Positions 1 through 8,224 of a DNA stretch of 41,643 nucleotides are shown here, piece by piece; position 1 is the stretch's first letter, and every line of letters begins with the position of its first letter. The translations under genes were made by a program, and so were the position numbers. The stretch lies in the NCBI GenBank assembly GCA_050012295.1, contig JBEKHL010000008.1, forward strand, positions 1 through 41,643, given 5' to 3'. This DNA comes from UBA6186 sp050012295. Lineage in GTDB: Bacteria; Pseudomonadota; Gammaproteobacteria; UBA6186; Azoamicaceae. The notes beneath the pieces were generated by a model that saw nothing but the letters and a program-made list of their open reading frames with translations, did no database searches and was not told where the DNA came from.

Positions 1-264
1 ACAAGCATTACATGATGAACCAGATTGATAGTAACCAGAGTTACAAGAGCAAACATTGTTACTCATAGTGGCGTTAGCAACACAAGAATAATTAGATGTA
101 CCGGAACAAGTTCCTGTTACTAAACCGCCTGCACAAGCACTACATGATGAACCAGTTTGATAGTAACCAGAATTACATGAACAAACATTGCTACTCATGC
201 TGGCATTAACGACACATGAATAGTTAGATGAAGCACAAGTTCCGCTTACCATCCCAGTTGCACA
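1..264 (-). repeat. 132-bp (44-residue) tandem repeat in the Cys-rich gene
   Basis: Bases 1-132 and 133-264 are closely similar at an offset of 132 bp, exactly 44 codons. Both encode a unit with NYSC, NVCSCNSGYYQ and GSSC elements. The reading frame is kept, so this is coding repetition in the prepilin-like gene and not an intergenic array. More copies may lie beyond the left edge. Confidence 0.8.
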
Positions 265-1494
265 AGCACTACAAGAAGTAGCACTACCACCTGCAGACCA
301 CGTGCTACCAGTACAACCAGCACAATTTCCACCACTTATTATATTTCCACCCGCACACGACGTACACCCAACGGTAACACCGCAACTACTCCCTGTGCAC
401 CCTGTACAATTATTACAAGAAGTAGCACTACCACCTGCCGACCATGTGCTGCCAGCAGTACAACTAGTACAGGAAGCTCCTATCTTTACACTACCAGCCG
501 CACACGTTGAACAACCAGATGCAGCATTACAACTGGCTCCGCTACATCCTACACAAGGAGTACATGCAGCAAGCCCAGGTGACGACCACTGATTAGGTGA
601 GCACGGAATACAAGCACTTGCAGAATTTGCTCCAACTATTGATGAAGCAGTGCCAGCAGGACAATTAGCACATGCAGTTGAAGAGCTGGCTACAGGTGTT
701 GTTGAATAAGTACCTGCAGAACATGGAGTACAACTACTTGACCCAGCCGCTGAATAAGTACCTGTCGGACATGCGCTACAAAGATAAGTTCCTTGAGAAG
801 TATCGTTATAATACCCAGCCCAACAATTATACCCTACGTTGGCTCCCCCTGATGATACTACTGGATTAGAGTTGGCCGGCATTGTAAAACAGTTACCACC
901 ATTTATAAAATTAGTAGAGCTACACCCACAACTACTTCCACTTAATATTTGATTACCATTACAGGCAGTTTTATAACCATTTGGAGTATATTTTGGATCT
1001 ACACCAACAGAAAATTGATTACTCGTTAACTCCGTTCCGTCTTGTGATATTACTAAATATATTGTTGCTGAAGGTACCGATGGATCAGAAGAAGGTAAAA
1101 ATTGGCTGTTTACAGTTACTTGTACACAAGCTAAAACATTAGTAGTCCCTCCAAGACTATTTTGAATACTTGTTGGTAAACTATTAGTACAAGAACTACC
1201 ACTCAAATAATTAAGACTAGTAACGTATTGTCTAGAATTTGAATCAATCGGAGTATTATTTATTTCTGTAGCATTGGCTCCTGTTGGAAATTGTTCCTGA
1301 TCTGCATAATAAAGCATTAATCTATCTTTAATAGATTGAGCATAATTTGCCGCATTAACAACTCCGGCACGCTTTAAATAAGCAGTATACTTAGTAATTC
1401 CTATCGCAGATATTATAGCTAATATAGAAAGTACTACCATGAGCTCTACTAAGCTAAAACCTTTAAATTTAAATCCTTTAAATTTAATATTAAT
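1..1494 (-). CDS. Type IV prepilin-like protein with long cysteine-rich repeat region (partial)
   Basis: The frame is open from 1494 to the left edge, at least 498 codons, with the C-terminus outside the window. The N-terminus is a classic class III prepilin leader: a short basic leader with several Lys, then the G/FSLVEL cleavage site with the conserved Glu at +5, then a hydrophobic helix (VVLSILAIISAIGI). About 150 residues of pilin-like sequence follow. After that come dense Cys/Gly/Ser/Thr repeats with CxxC pairs, resembling eukaryotic GCC2/GCC3, EGF or furin-type Cys-rich modules (for example CSACPTGTYSAAGSSSCTPC). No ATG, GTG or TTG precedes the leader after the upstream stop; an ATT at 1494-1492, about 7 nt after AAGGGA, is the likely start. 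It follows rseP by 26 nt, so it is probably in the same operon. Likely exported and assembled or anchored by the type IV pilus machinery; an adhesin role is inference. Confidence 0.82.
   Translation of the reverse strand, partial: MNIKFKGFKFKGFSLVELMVVLSILAIISAIGITKYTAYLKRAGVVNAANYAQSIKDRLMLYYADQEQFPTGANATEINNTPIDSNSRQYVTSLNYLSGSSCTNSLPTSIQNSLGGTTNVLACVQVTVNSQFLPSSDPSVPSATIYLVISQDGTELTSNQFSVGVDPKYTPNGYKTACNGNQILSGSSCGCSSTNFINGGNCFTMPANSNPVVSSGGANVGYNCWAGYYNDTSQGTYLCSACPTGTYSAAGSSSCTPCSAGTYSTTPVASSSTACANCPAGTASSIVGANSASACIPCSPNQWSSPGLAACTPCVGCSGASCNAASGCSTCAAGSVKIGASCTSCTAGSTWSAGGSATSCNNCTGCTGSSCGVTVGCTSCAGGNIISGGNCAGCTGSTWSAGGSATSCSACATGMVSGTCASSNYSCVVNASMSSNVCSCNSGYYQTGSSCSACAGGLVTGTCSGTSNYSCVANATMSNNVCSCNSGYYQSGSSCNAC
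271..460 (-). repeat. Second repeat family (144-bp offset) in the Cys-rich gene
   Basis: The stretch starting at 271 and the one starting at 415 are nearly identical over about 35-45 bases at a 144-bp (48-codon) offset. Both encode GSTWSAGGSATSC. The repetition is in frame and points to unit duplication within the Cys-rich ectodomain. Confidence 0.7.
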
Positions 1495-1520
1495 CTTATG
1501 TTCCCTTAAAACTTAACAAA

Positions 1521-2873
1521 TTAAAATCTAGCTAGATCATTTACAAAAACTAAAATCGTCAACAATACTAAAAACACCAACCCAAAAGCTCTTGCTAACA
1601 TTACAGCTTTCTGCGGAGCTGGTTTGCCAACTAATCCCTCGTACATACAGTGCGCTACCGATCCACCATCTAGCCACGGTACTGGCAATAAATTTAATAC
1701 CCCTAAACCAATACTAATTACTCCTAAAAAACTTAAAAAATATTCTAAACCACTTTGTATACTCTGTCCGGCATAATACCCAATAGCAATTGGTCCAGCC
1801 ATATTTTTTAAAGACATTTTACCAATAATTGTTTCGTACAAAATATATCCACTTAATTTAGTATAGTTATAAGTTTTAACAACAGCCTTATAAAAACTAT
1901 CTACAACCCCATATTTACGGATTTTGAACCACTCCTTAGGATATGGTTTATTATGGTACTTTATTCCAATTAATCCGATTTTTTCTCCACTAAAAGAAGT
2001 TTTTCTTATTGGTACCACAACAAAATCTAAAATTTTTTTATTACGTTTAATTTTCAGTTTAATTTTTTGTTCAGCTTTTTTGTGTATGTATTCAGAAACT
2101 TCTGCCCCATCTTTCATGGGTAAATTGTCTACAGAAATAATTATGTCTCCTGATTTAATTCCCGCTTCAGAAGCAGGGTGTTTCGGTACTACTTCGCTAA
2201 TACTTGATTCTACTAATTGTAGAGGCTCTAAACCCAAGGTTATTAAAAGATCTCCTTTATTATCATTAATATTTAAATTGTTTAAACTTAAAGTATGAAT
2301 AGAATGTTTAGTAGTTTTTCGATCATATGCTTCTAATGTTACTAATTTATTTTTTTTCCTAAAATTATCAATTAAAGTACTAGCAACCTCTTCCCAATCG
2401 TGTATTACTTGATCGTTAATTTTAATTATTTCAAATCCAGACTTTAACTTAGCAAGATCGGCGGATGTTCCTTTATGTATAGTACCTAAAATAGGAACCA
2501 TAATAGAAATTCCCATCATAAATACTACCCAATATAATAATACAGCAAACAAAATACTACTTATTGGACCTGCTAAAAAAATCAACATTCTGATCAATGG
2601 TGATTTTTTATCCATGGCCATACGTTGATCAATATCTTTGTTAAACTCCAAAGTATCTAATAATTTTATATATCCGCCTAATGGTATCGCAGAAATAACA
2701 TACTCGGTACCTAGTTTATCGTACCATATAGGTTTTGATGGACCAAAGCCAATAGAAAATCGTAATACCCTAACATTAAATAATCTTGCCACATAAAAAT
2801 GACCAAGTTCATGTACTATGACTAATAAGCCAATTCCTAGAATAAATCCTATGACAGCACAAAAAATATTCAT
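1521..2873 (-). CDS. rseP: RIP metalloprotease RseP (site-2 protease)
   Basis: An inner-membrane M50 zinc protease that cleaves transmembrane anti-sigma factors and remnant signal peptides. The zinc motif HELGH is at residues 21-25 in the first membrane helix. The second metal/active-site motif, NLLPVPWLDGG, lies near residue 400 before the last two helices. The region between contains PDZ-like sequence (SEVVPKHPASEAGIKSGDIIISV and neighbours). Its 450 residues match the family length. It starts at ATG 2873, 11 nt after idi. In related genomes rseP follows dxr; here it follows the mevalonate genes, and the next gene downstream is the prepilin-like gene, not bamA. Confidence 0.97.
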   Translation of the reverse strand: MNIFCAVIGFILGIGLLVIVHELGHFYVARLFNVRVLRFSIGFGPSKPIWYDKLGTEYVISAIPLGGYIKLLDTLEFNKDIDQRMAMDKKSPLIRMLIFLAGPISSILFAVLLYWVVFMMGISIMVPILGTIHKGTSADLAKLKSGFEIIKINDQVIHDWEEVASTLIDNFRKKNKLVTLEAYDRKTTKHSIHTLSLNNLNINDNKGDLLITLGLEPLQLVESSISEVVPKHPASEAGIKSGDIIISVDNLPMKDGAEVSEYIHKKAEQKIKLKIKRNKKILDFVVVPIRKTSFSGEKIGLIGIKYHNKPYPKEWFKIRKYGVVDSFYKAVVKTYNYTKLSGYILYETIIGKMSLKNMAGPIAIGYYAGQSIQSGLEYFLSFLGVISIGLGVLNLLPVPWLDGGSVAHCMYEGLVGKPAPQKAVMLARAFGLVFLVLLTILVFVNDLARF

Positions 2874-2884
2874 TAGTAACCTTA

Positions 2885-3427
2885 TTATTTAAAAAGGGTA
2901 TTTATAAATGATAAGTTATTTTTAACAATCGACCAAGCTAATGGTAGCCATACTGTAAAATTTTCTGGAACAGCCAATAACTCTTGTTCTAGTTCAGGTA
3001 AATCGCTCCATTTTATATCCTCTACTTCGTTAGGATCTAACTTAATACGCTGTTCTTTATATATGCCAATTAATATATGATCTAACTCATGTTCTGTAAG
3101 GTTATTGGTAAATTCAGATTTATAGATAAAATTATCTAAATAATGCAATGGAATATCTATACCTAATTCTTCTTGTAATCTACGATTACCAGCAAATATT
3201 ATTTCTTCATTAATACCTGGATGCCCACAACAACTATTGGTCCATAAACCACCACTATGATATTTGTTACGTTGACGTTTTTGTAATAGCACTTGTAAAA
3301 CACCTTGCTGTTTTCTAAATATAAAGATCGAAAACGCCCTATGCAACATCCCTAATTGATGAACCACCATTTTTTCTTCGGTACCAATTATGTTGTCATG
3401 CTCATCAACTAATACTAATTTATTCAC
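2885..3427 (-). CDS. idi: Isopentenyl-diphosphate delta-isomerase, type I
   Basis: Interconverts IPP and DMAPP, a step the mevalonate pathway requires. This is the Nudix-fold type I enzyme (180 residues), not the flavin type II enzyme common in bacteria with mevalonate operons. Seen: the catalytic-Cys motif NSCCGHP near residues 64-70, a Nudix-like helix (RRLQEELGI) and the EHELDH metal/active-site motif near residue 113. The start is GTG at 3427, overlapping the TGA of the upstream decarboxylase gene by 4 nt (GTGA), so translational coupling is likely. Confidence 0.95.
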   Translation of the reverse strand: MNKLVLVDEHDNIIGTEEKMVVHQLGMLHRAFSIFIFRKQQGVLQVLLQKRQRNKYHSGGLWTNSCCGHPGINEEIIFAGNRRLQEELGIDIPLHYLDNFIYKSEFTNNLTEHELDHILIGIYKEQRIKLDPNEVEDIKWSDLPELEQELLAVPENFTVWLPLAWSIVKNNLSFINTLFK

Positions 3428-4395
3428 CTCTTCTCTACCTCTACAGCAAATGGTCTAATTAACTCTAACTCAGGAAAAGCCTCTTTTACTATGGCAAAGT
3501 CTTTATATAAAAACAATAATTTTAAATTAGGTCCAGCATCCTGAGTAAAATATAAATTTATATTGTCGTGGTGCCTTAATTTCCAAATTTTTTTAATATT
3601 ACTTATTGTATTAGAATTAGAGTATATAATAGCAGGTCTAGATGATAACATAATTGCATGCATAGCCAAAGCATTAGCTTCTGCTGTAGCACCAAACAAA
3701 GAAAAATTTTTAATTTTTATAGAGGTCTCTAAAGTATTTAAATCTTTAGTGGCTAGTTGTTGCCAAGCATAATATAATGGGGAAGTTTTTACACTAATTT
3801 GCATGGCTTCCCTAGAACTTATATATTTTTCTTGATTATCCACCACCAATAGTCCAACACATAACTCTGGCCATACCAAATCTATAGGTTCAGCAAAAGA
3901 ATCCGTACCATCCTCTTTTATGCCGGCATGCCATTTTACAAAACCATTCCATAATGAACGGCTAGCACTACCACTACCTAATCTCGCTAAAATTGATAAC
4001 TGTTTTAGTGATAAATCCCAATTAAATAATTGATCTAAAGCTTTAACCAAAGCTGCAAAACCACTAGCAGAAGATGCTAATCCGGCGGCTATAGGTAAAT
4101 TAGAATATGTATCTATTTTAAAAAACATTTTTTTATTTGTTAATACATTTTGATCTCGCAATAAATTTAAAAAACTTACAATTTTTTTATAAAAATTATT
4201 TTGTTCGGAAATTAAATTATTATTTAAAATAACTTGATCTATATTATTAACAGATACTTTAGTAACGGCACCTTTATTACCTAAAGAAATAGACAAACTA
4301 GAATTAACTGGTAAATTAAGATTTGTATCTCTCTTACCCCAATACTTACATAAAGCAATATTGCTGGGTGCAAAGGCTGTACCTACTCTAACCAT
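3424..4395 (-). CDS. mvaD: Diphosphomevalonate decarboxylase
   Basis: Converts mevalonate 5-diphosphate to IPP with ATP. GHMP superfamily, 323 residues. The diagnostic N-terminal block APSNIALCKYWGKRD and the NSSLSISL stretch are present, followed by the P-loop-like AGLASSASGFAAL and GSGSASRSLWNGF, the decarboxylase family's signature with its Ser/Arg pair. Starts with ATG at 4395, overlapping the upstream kinase by 13 nt, and ends in the 4-nt overlap with idi. The tryptophan and lysine of KYWGK distinguish it from the two kinases beside it. Confidence 0.96.
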   Translation of the reverse strand: MVRVGTAFAPSNIALCKYWGKRDTNLNLPVNSSLSISLGNKGAVTKVSVNNIDQVILNNNLISEQNNFYKKIVSFLNLLRDQNVLTNKKMFFKIDTYSNLPIAAGLASSASGFAALVKALDQLFNWDLSLKQLSILARLGSGSASRSLWNGFVKWHAGIKEDGTDSFAEPIDLVWPELCVGLLVVDNQEKYISSREAMQISVKTSPLYYAWQQLATKDLNTLETSIKIKNFSLFGATAEANALAMHAIMLSSRPAIIYSNSNTISNIKKIWKLRHHDNINLYFTQDAGPNLKLLFLYKDFAIVKEAFPELELIRPFAVEVEKR

Positions 4396-5321
4396 ATTAA
4401 ACCTTGCATAGTAGTTTGAATATCAAATTGATTTTCTTTAAATAAGTTTTTAGTTAATTTACCTAAACCAATTATACAATCACCCAATCCAGCACCAGAA
4501 ATTTTTGCTCCATAAATTGTGCTTTGTGCTCGTAAAGTACATGCTAATTGATCTAAATTCGCATCAACCACCCCCATACCTGTCATTAATCCATGAGCAA
4601 TATTCATAAGTTTACCAATTACCTGTAAATCTTCTAGTTTTACCGCAGACATTGCTAATTTACTGCAATTATTCAGGGTATTAAAAATATAATTATATAA
4701 TTTCTTATTCTTAACAATTTTATTATTAATAATTTTTATAACATCAGTGGTTTTAGTTTTATAACCACAATATACTGCCGTTAAATCAAAAGATTTTTTT
4801 AAAATTTTTTGTACTCTAAAATCTTTAAAACTAATAATTCCACCATAAATACTGGCAGCAAGATCCGCCCCGGAACCATGACCATTTTGCACTTGATGCA
4901 CTACAGATAACGACTGTTTAAACAAATCTTGTTCTGATCTGTTCTTAGAAAAAACGTCATTTAAAACTGCTAACACCCCAACAACAACTGCTGCAGAAGA
5001 ACCAAAACCAACAGAATTTTTTAAATTACCATCTTCTATTGATAAGCTAAACCCCATATTAATTTTTTGTTGTAAATTAAAATATTTAATACTAGCCATT
5101 ACAAATTGCCATCCAGTAATATTTATTTCCATAGAATTTAAATCATTTAAATCAAATTCTTTATTTCCAAAACTAGATGTAATATAAATTTTATTATTAT
5201 TATTAAAAATTAAATTAACCTGCAATCTAAAATCAACGGCAGCAACAATCGCCATTTTGCCACGCAATACTGCGTGTTCACCAAATAACATTATAGAACC
5301 TGGTACAGAAACCTTAGACAA
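4383..5321 (-). CDS. GHMP kinase of the mevalonate pathway (probably phosphomevalonate kinase)
   Basis: 312 residues. N-terminal SVPGSIMLFGEHAVLRGK, a glycine/serine ATP loop (SVGFGSSAAVVVG), HGSGADLAASIYGG, and the C-terminal GHMP motif AKISGAGLGDCIIGLG. The block VYCGYKTKTTDVI is typical of one of the two mevalonate-pathway kinases of Legionella/Coxiella-type operons. Both kinases here carry GEHAV, a mevalonate-kinase hallmark, so sequence alone does not say which takes mevalonate. Since no other phosphomevalonate kinase is visible in the block, one of them should do that step; I assign it here with moderate confidence. Start is TTG at 5321, overlapping the preceding gene by 8 nt. Confidence 0.72.
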   Translation of the reverse strand: MSKVSVPGSIMLFGEHAVLRGKMAIVAAVDFRLQVNLIFNNNNKIYITSSFGNKEFDLNDLNSMEINITGWQFVMASIKYFNLQQKINMGFSLSIEDGNLKNSVGFGSSAAVVVGVLAVLNDVFSKNRSEQDLFKQSLSVVHQVQNGHGSGADLAASIYGGIISFKDFRVQKILKKSFDLTAVYCGYKTKTTDVIKIINNKIVKNKKLYNYIFNTLNNCSKLAMSAVKLEDLQVIGKLMNIAHGLMTGMGVVDANLDQLACTLRAQSTIYGAKISGAGLGDCIIGLGKLTKNLFKENQFDIQTTMQGLIWLE

Positions 5322-6360
5322 TAGTTACTCCACCAAAATCAACACTAGCATCCTGTATTTTATAGTTATACTTAGCAGCAATTTTAGCAATTTTTGACTG
5401 ATCTCCGATTAACAATAATACTCCAGCATTATCACCATAAACACTACCAGCACCACAAATTTTTGCAGCCCCACCTAAAATTTCCACTTCCTCAATAAAC
5501 GCTTGTACTTTTTGTGGCACTACTTGAATTGCACACAACAACGCATGATTTTCTTTTATTGCCTCTATAAATTGAGATCTATTATTAGTAATTAACGCTT
5601 GTTTAATAATAGATGTAATTTCAGAAAATTTACTAATTAAATTCAGATCTGCTTTAAGGAAATAGTCTTGCACTTTAGCTACACATTCACCTGTAGTTGC
5701 GGCTGGCATGCCAGTATTAACAATTTTAAAATCAAAATTTGGCAATACAATTTTTTGTGCTTGATTTAAATAGTTACTATTAAAATAAACTCCACCTCCA
5801 AAAGTAGAAGTATATAAATCTATCCCACTAGATTTACCGTGCTGTAAATTTTCTATATCTGTTCCTATTTTTAAAAATTTACTTGGATCCCATTTAAGTT
5901 TGAATAAATGAACCAAAGATCTCAGACAACTAATAATAACTGCTGCAGATGAACCCAATCCTGAACCAATCGGAATACTAGAATCTACTTGAATATCTAA
6001 ACTGCGTGATAATTGTAATTGTAATCTTTCCAGCAAATTAGTTACTGAATATTGTAATAATTCAAATGGTTTTTTTATAACTTCTCTAATACTACAATTA
6101 CCATTTAGAAATGCATTATAATTATTTTGTAAACGATTTGCTAACAAAAATAACGTTTTTATTGGGTGTGACTTAGCATATCTAAGCGCTGATAAGTTAA
6201 AATTTATTACTGGATTAACAGTTTTTTGTTGCGCCCAACCAACCGTAGTTACTACATATTGATTAATGGCCATCGCTATGGCCGGAGCACCATAAGTTAC
6301 TGCATGTTCTCCGGAAATAATTAATTTAGCTGGAGCTTTAGCACTAAACACTGTTCTCAT
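5314..6360 (-). CDS. mvk: Mevalonate kinase
   Basis: Phosphorylates mevalonate to 5-phosphomevalonate. 348 residues with KAPAKLIISGEHAVTYGAPA at the N-terminus, the ATP loop IPIGSGLGSSAAVIIS, the substrate-site block HGKSSGIDLYTSTFGG with its catalytic Asp, and C-terminal ICGAGSVYGDNAGVLLL. The block VNTGMPAATTGECVAKV matches the mevalonate-kinase region containing the conserved V-D/N-T-G. ATG start at 6360, 2 nt after the HMG-CoA reductase stop. The split of roles between this and the next kinase is inference, since both carry GEHAV. Confidence 0.8.
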   Translation of the reverse strand: MRTVFSAKAPAKLIISGEHAVTYGAPAIAMAINQYVVTTVGWAQQKTVNPVINFNLSALRYAKSHPIKTLFLLANRLQNNYNAFLNGNCSIREVIKKPFELLQYSVTNLLERLQLQLSRSLDIQVDSSIPIGSGLGSSAAVIISCLRSLVHLFKLKWDPSKFLKIGTDIENLQHGKSSGIDLYTSTFGGGVYFNSNYLNQAQKIVLPNFDFKIVNTGMPAATTGECVAKVQDYFLKADLNLISKFSEITSIIKQALITNNRSQFIEAIKENHALLCAIQVVPQKVQAFIEEVEILGGAAKICGAGSVYGDNAGVLLLIGDQSKIAKIAAKYNYKIQDASVDFGGVTIV

Positions 6361-6362
6361 AA

Positions 6363-7403
6363 CTATTTTATACCTTGCTTAGATCTTTCAAAATTAAAGT
6401 GAGTACGCATTAATTCTCCTGGATTAGTCTGTGCTGCTAGTAATGACAATTCTCCACATAATACGCTCGATGCTACAATAATAGCTAATCTCCTAGAATT
6501 TAAATTATCGCAACCCATACCTTTAAAATTTTTTTGCACAAATGGCAAATCTTTACCATTTCCAACGGTACCAACAATTAAATTTGGCAACGTTACAGAA
6601 AAATATAAGCTTTCTTCAACAACCTCGGCATGCACAATCCCCTGCGATCCCTCTATTATATTAGCAGCATCCTGACCAGTTGCCAAATAAATAGCCAAAA
6701 GCATATTAGCAAAATGTGCATTAGCGCTTCTTAAACTGCCGGCTAATATCCCACCAATTAAATTTTTTTTAATATTTAGTTCAGTAATTTTTTCTGGGGT
6801 AGAGTTCAACACATTTACAATTATATCTCTAGGAATAATAATTTCTGCAACTACATATTTACCACGCCCTAAAATACCATTAACCGCTGATACTTTTTTA
6901 TCGGTACAATAATTTCCTGAAATAGACACGTGTTTTAGTTGCGGATATTCTACTATAAGCCAATTTAAGATATTCTCTGCAGCTAACGTTGCCATATTAT
7001 GGCCAGACGCATCTTTGGTATCAAAACTAAATCGTAAATAAATCAAATTACCAACTATTTGTTCGTGCCATTCTTGTAAACTTACAAATTTACTATTTTT
7101 AGCTGCAATAATACTTATCTCTTTAAACCGTTTTCTAAGATCAACTAATACATTTTCCAGATACTTAGCATTTAACGCTTGTAGTAATATTGAACGAGTC
7201 ATATTATCTTTAACTATGACTACAGAAATACCCTCATCGGTTAACCTGGACACTTTTGCCCCACGATTACAAGATGGCCATAATGGGGTTTCAAATGTTG
7301 CCATAGGCACTTTAAATTCACCTGTTAATTCCTGACTACTAATTTTTACAGGTCCAATAAATTCCATTGGTACTTGCGCAAATAAATTATCTTTATTATT
7401 CAT
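6363..7403 (-). CDS. mvaA: Hydroxymethylglutaryl-CoA reductase
   Basis: Makes mevalonate from HMG-CoA, the committed step. All four catalytic residues of class I enzymes can be placed: Glu in MATFETPLWPS (equivalent to ATTEG), Lys in GNYCTDKKVSAVNG, Asp in GQDAANIIEGSQG, and the C-terminal His in MRTHFNFERSK. The frame extends upstream to 7451, but the first 16 codons lie inside cdsA. ATG 7403 overlaps the cdsA TGA as ATGA, so I take 346 residues. It is shorter at the N-terminus than eukaryotic enzymes and has no membrane segments, so it is cytosolic. It sits exactly between cdsA and the other pathway genes. Confidence 0.94.
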   Translation of the reverse strand: MNNKDNLFAQVPMEFIGPVKISSQELTGEFKVPMATFETPLWPSCNRGAKVSRLTDEGISVVIVKDNMTRSILLQALNAKYLENVLVDLRKRFKEISIIAAKNSKFVSLQEWHEQIVGNLIYLRFSFDTKDASGHNMATLAAENILNWLIVEYPQLKHVSISGNYCTDKKVSAVNGILGRGKYVVAEIIIPRDIIVNVLNSTPEKITELNIKKNLIGGILAGSLRSANAHFANMLLAIYLATGQDAANIIEGSQGIVHAEVVEESLYFSVTLPNLIVGTVGNGKDLPFVQKNFKGMGCDNLNSRRLAIIVASSVLCGELSLLAAQTNPGELMRTHFNFERSKQGIK

Positions 7404-8224
7404 AACTGATACAGTAAAACTCCCATTAAAAATACCGGGATCCCAGAACAAAAACTATCTATTCTGTCTAAAATCCCCCCGTGCCCTGGCAAAATATTAC
7501 CACTGTCTTTAACTCCACTGATACGTTTAACTAAACTTTCAAATAAATCCCCAACAACTGAAAACATAAATGTTACATTGGTCAATAATATAATTCTTAA
7601 AATAAATTTCCCATCAACGCTAGCAGTACAAAATACTATATATCCAATTGCTACCAGTATAGCTCCCAAATACCCTCCTAATATTCCCTCCCAAGTTTTA
7701 TTAGGGCTAATTTTAGTTAATTTATGTTTGCCAAATAATTTTCCAAAAATATATGCTCCAACATCTGCTGCAATAATAATCAAACAACCAAACAATAATA
7801 AAGATTTGTTATACACCTGCATGTAATTGATTGACAACCAACATGGTACCAACGCAAAAAAACAACTTAAATAATTATAAATTGTATTAAAGTGTAATCG
7901 CTCTATAAAAGTAAATTTTGAATATAATAAAATATCTAAAAAAATTATTACCCAAAAAACATTAGACAACAACACAATTTTAGTAATAACAAAAGGATCA
8001 GCCCAATAAGCCTTAGTTACAAAAAAGAACATTAAAAACAAAATAATTATATTCACTAAGTTTTTTAATGTATCATTAGATTTTAATAATTTTAACCATT
8101 CAAAAACCGCAATAATCATTACAGTTGATGTTGCTGATAAAAATACTTCTTGAGATGCATACAATAGTAACCATATAAATAATGGCAATAAAATACTAAT
8201 TGTTAAGATCCGTTTTTTAAGCAT
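7400..8224 (-). CDS. cdsA: Phosphatidate cytidylyltransferase
   Basis: Makes CDP-diacylglycerol for all phospholipids. 274 residues with about seven or eight hydrophobic helices and the CDP-diglyceride synthetase signature near the C-terminus: LVKRISGVKDSG followed by LPGHGGILDRIDS. It overlaps uppS by 8 nt upstream and HMG-CoA reductase by 4 nt downstream. uppS-cdsA is the usual gammaproteobacterial order; the next gene is normally dxr. The product also feeds pgsA, encoded at 29.9 kb. Confidence 0.96.
   Translation of the reverse strand: MLKKRILTISILLPLFIWLLLYASQEVFLSATSTVMIIAVFEWLKLLKSNDTLKNLVNIIILFLMFFFVTKAYWADPFVITKIVLLSNVFWVIIFLDILLYSKFTFIERLHFNTIYNYLSCFFALVPCWLSINYMQVYNKSLLLFGCLIIIAADVGAYIFGKLFGKHKLTKISPNKTWEGILGGYLGAILVAIGYIVFCTASVDGKFILRIILLTNVTFMFSVVGDLFESLVKRISGVKDSGNILPGHGGILDRIDSFCSGIPVFLMGVLLYQL

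Noticed and set aside
1..460. CRISPR-like array
   Set aside because: The repeats are in-frame coding units of 132-144 bp without spacers, not short repeats with unique spacers.
302..869. Plus-strand frames of 96 and 65 codons
   Set aside because: They are antisense to the Cys-rich prepilin-like gene; the composition (Pro/Ala/His) is what a Cys/Gly repeat gives on the other strand.
7404..7451. Upstream extension of HMG-CoA reductase
   Set aside because: It lies in cdsA in another frame, is not conserved in the family, and ATG 7403 forms the typical ATGA overlap.
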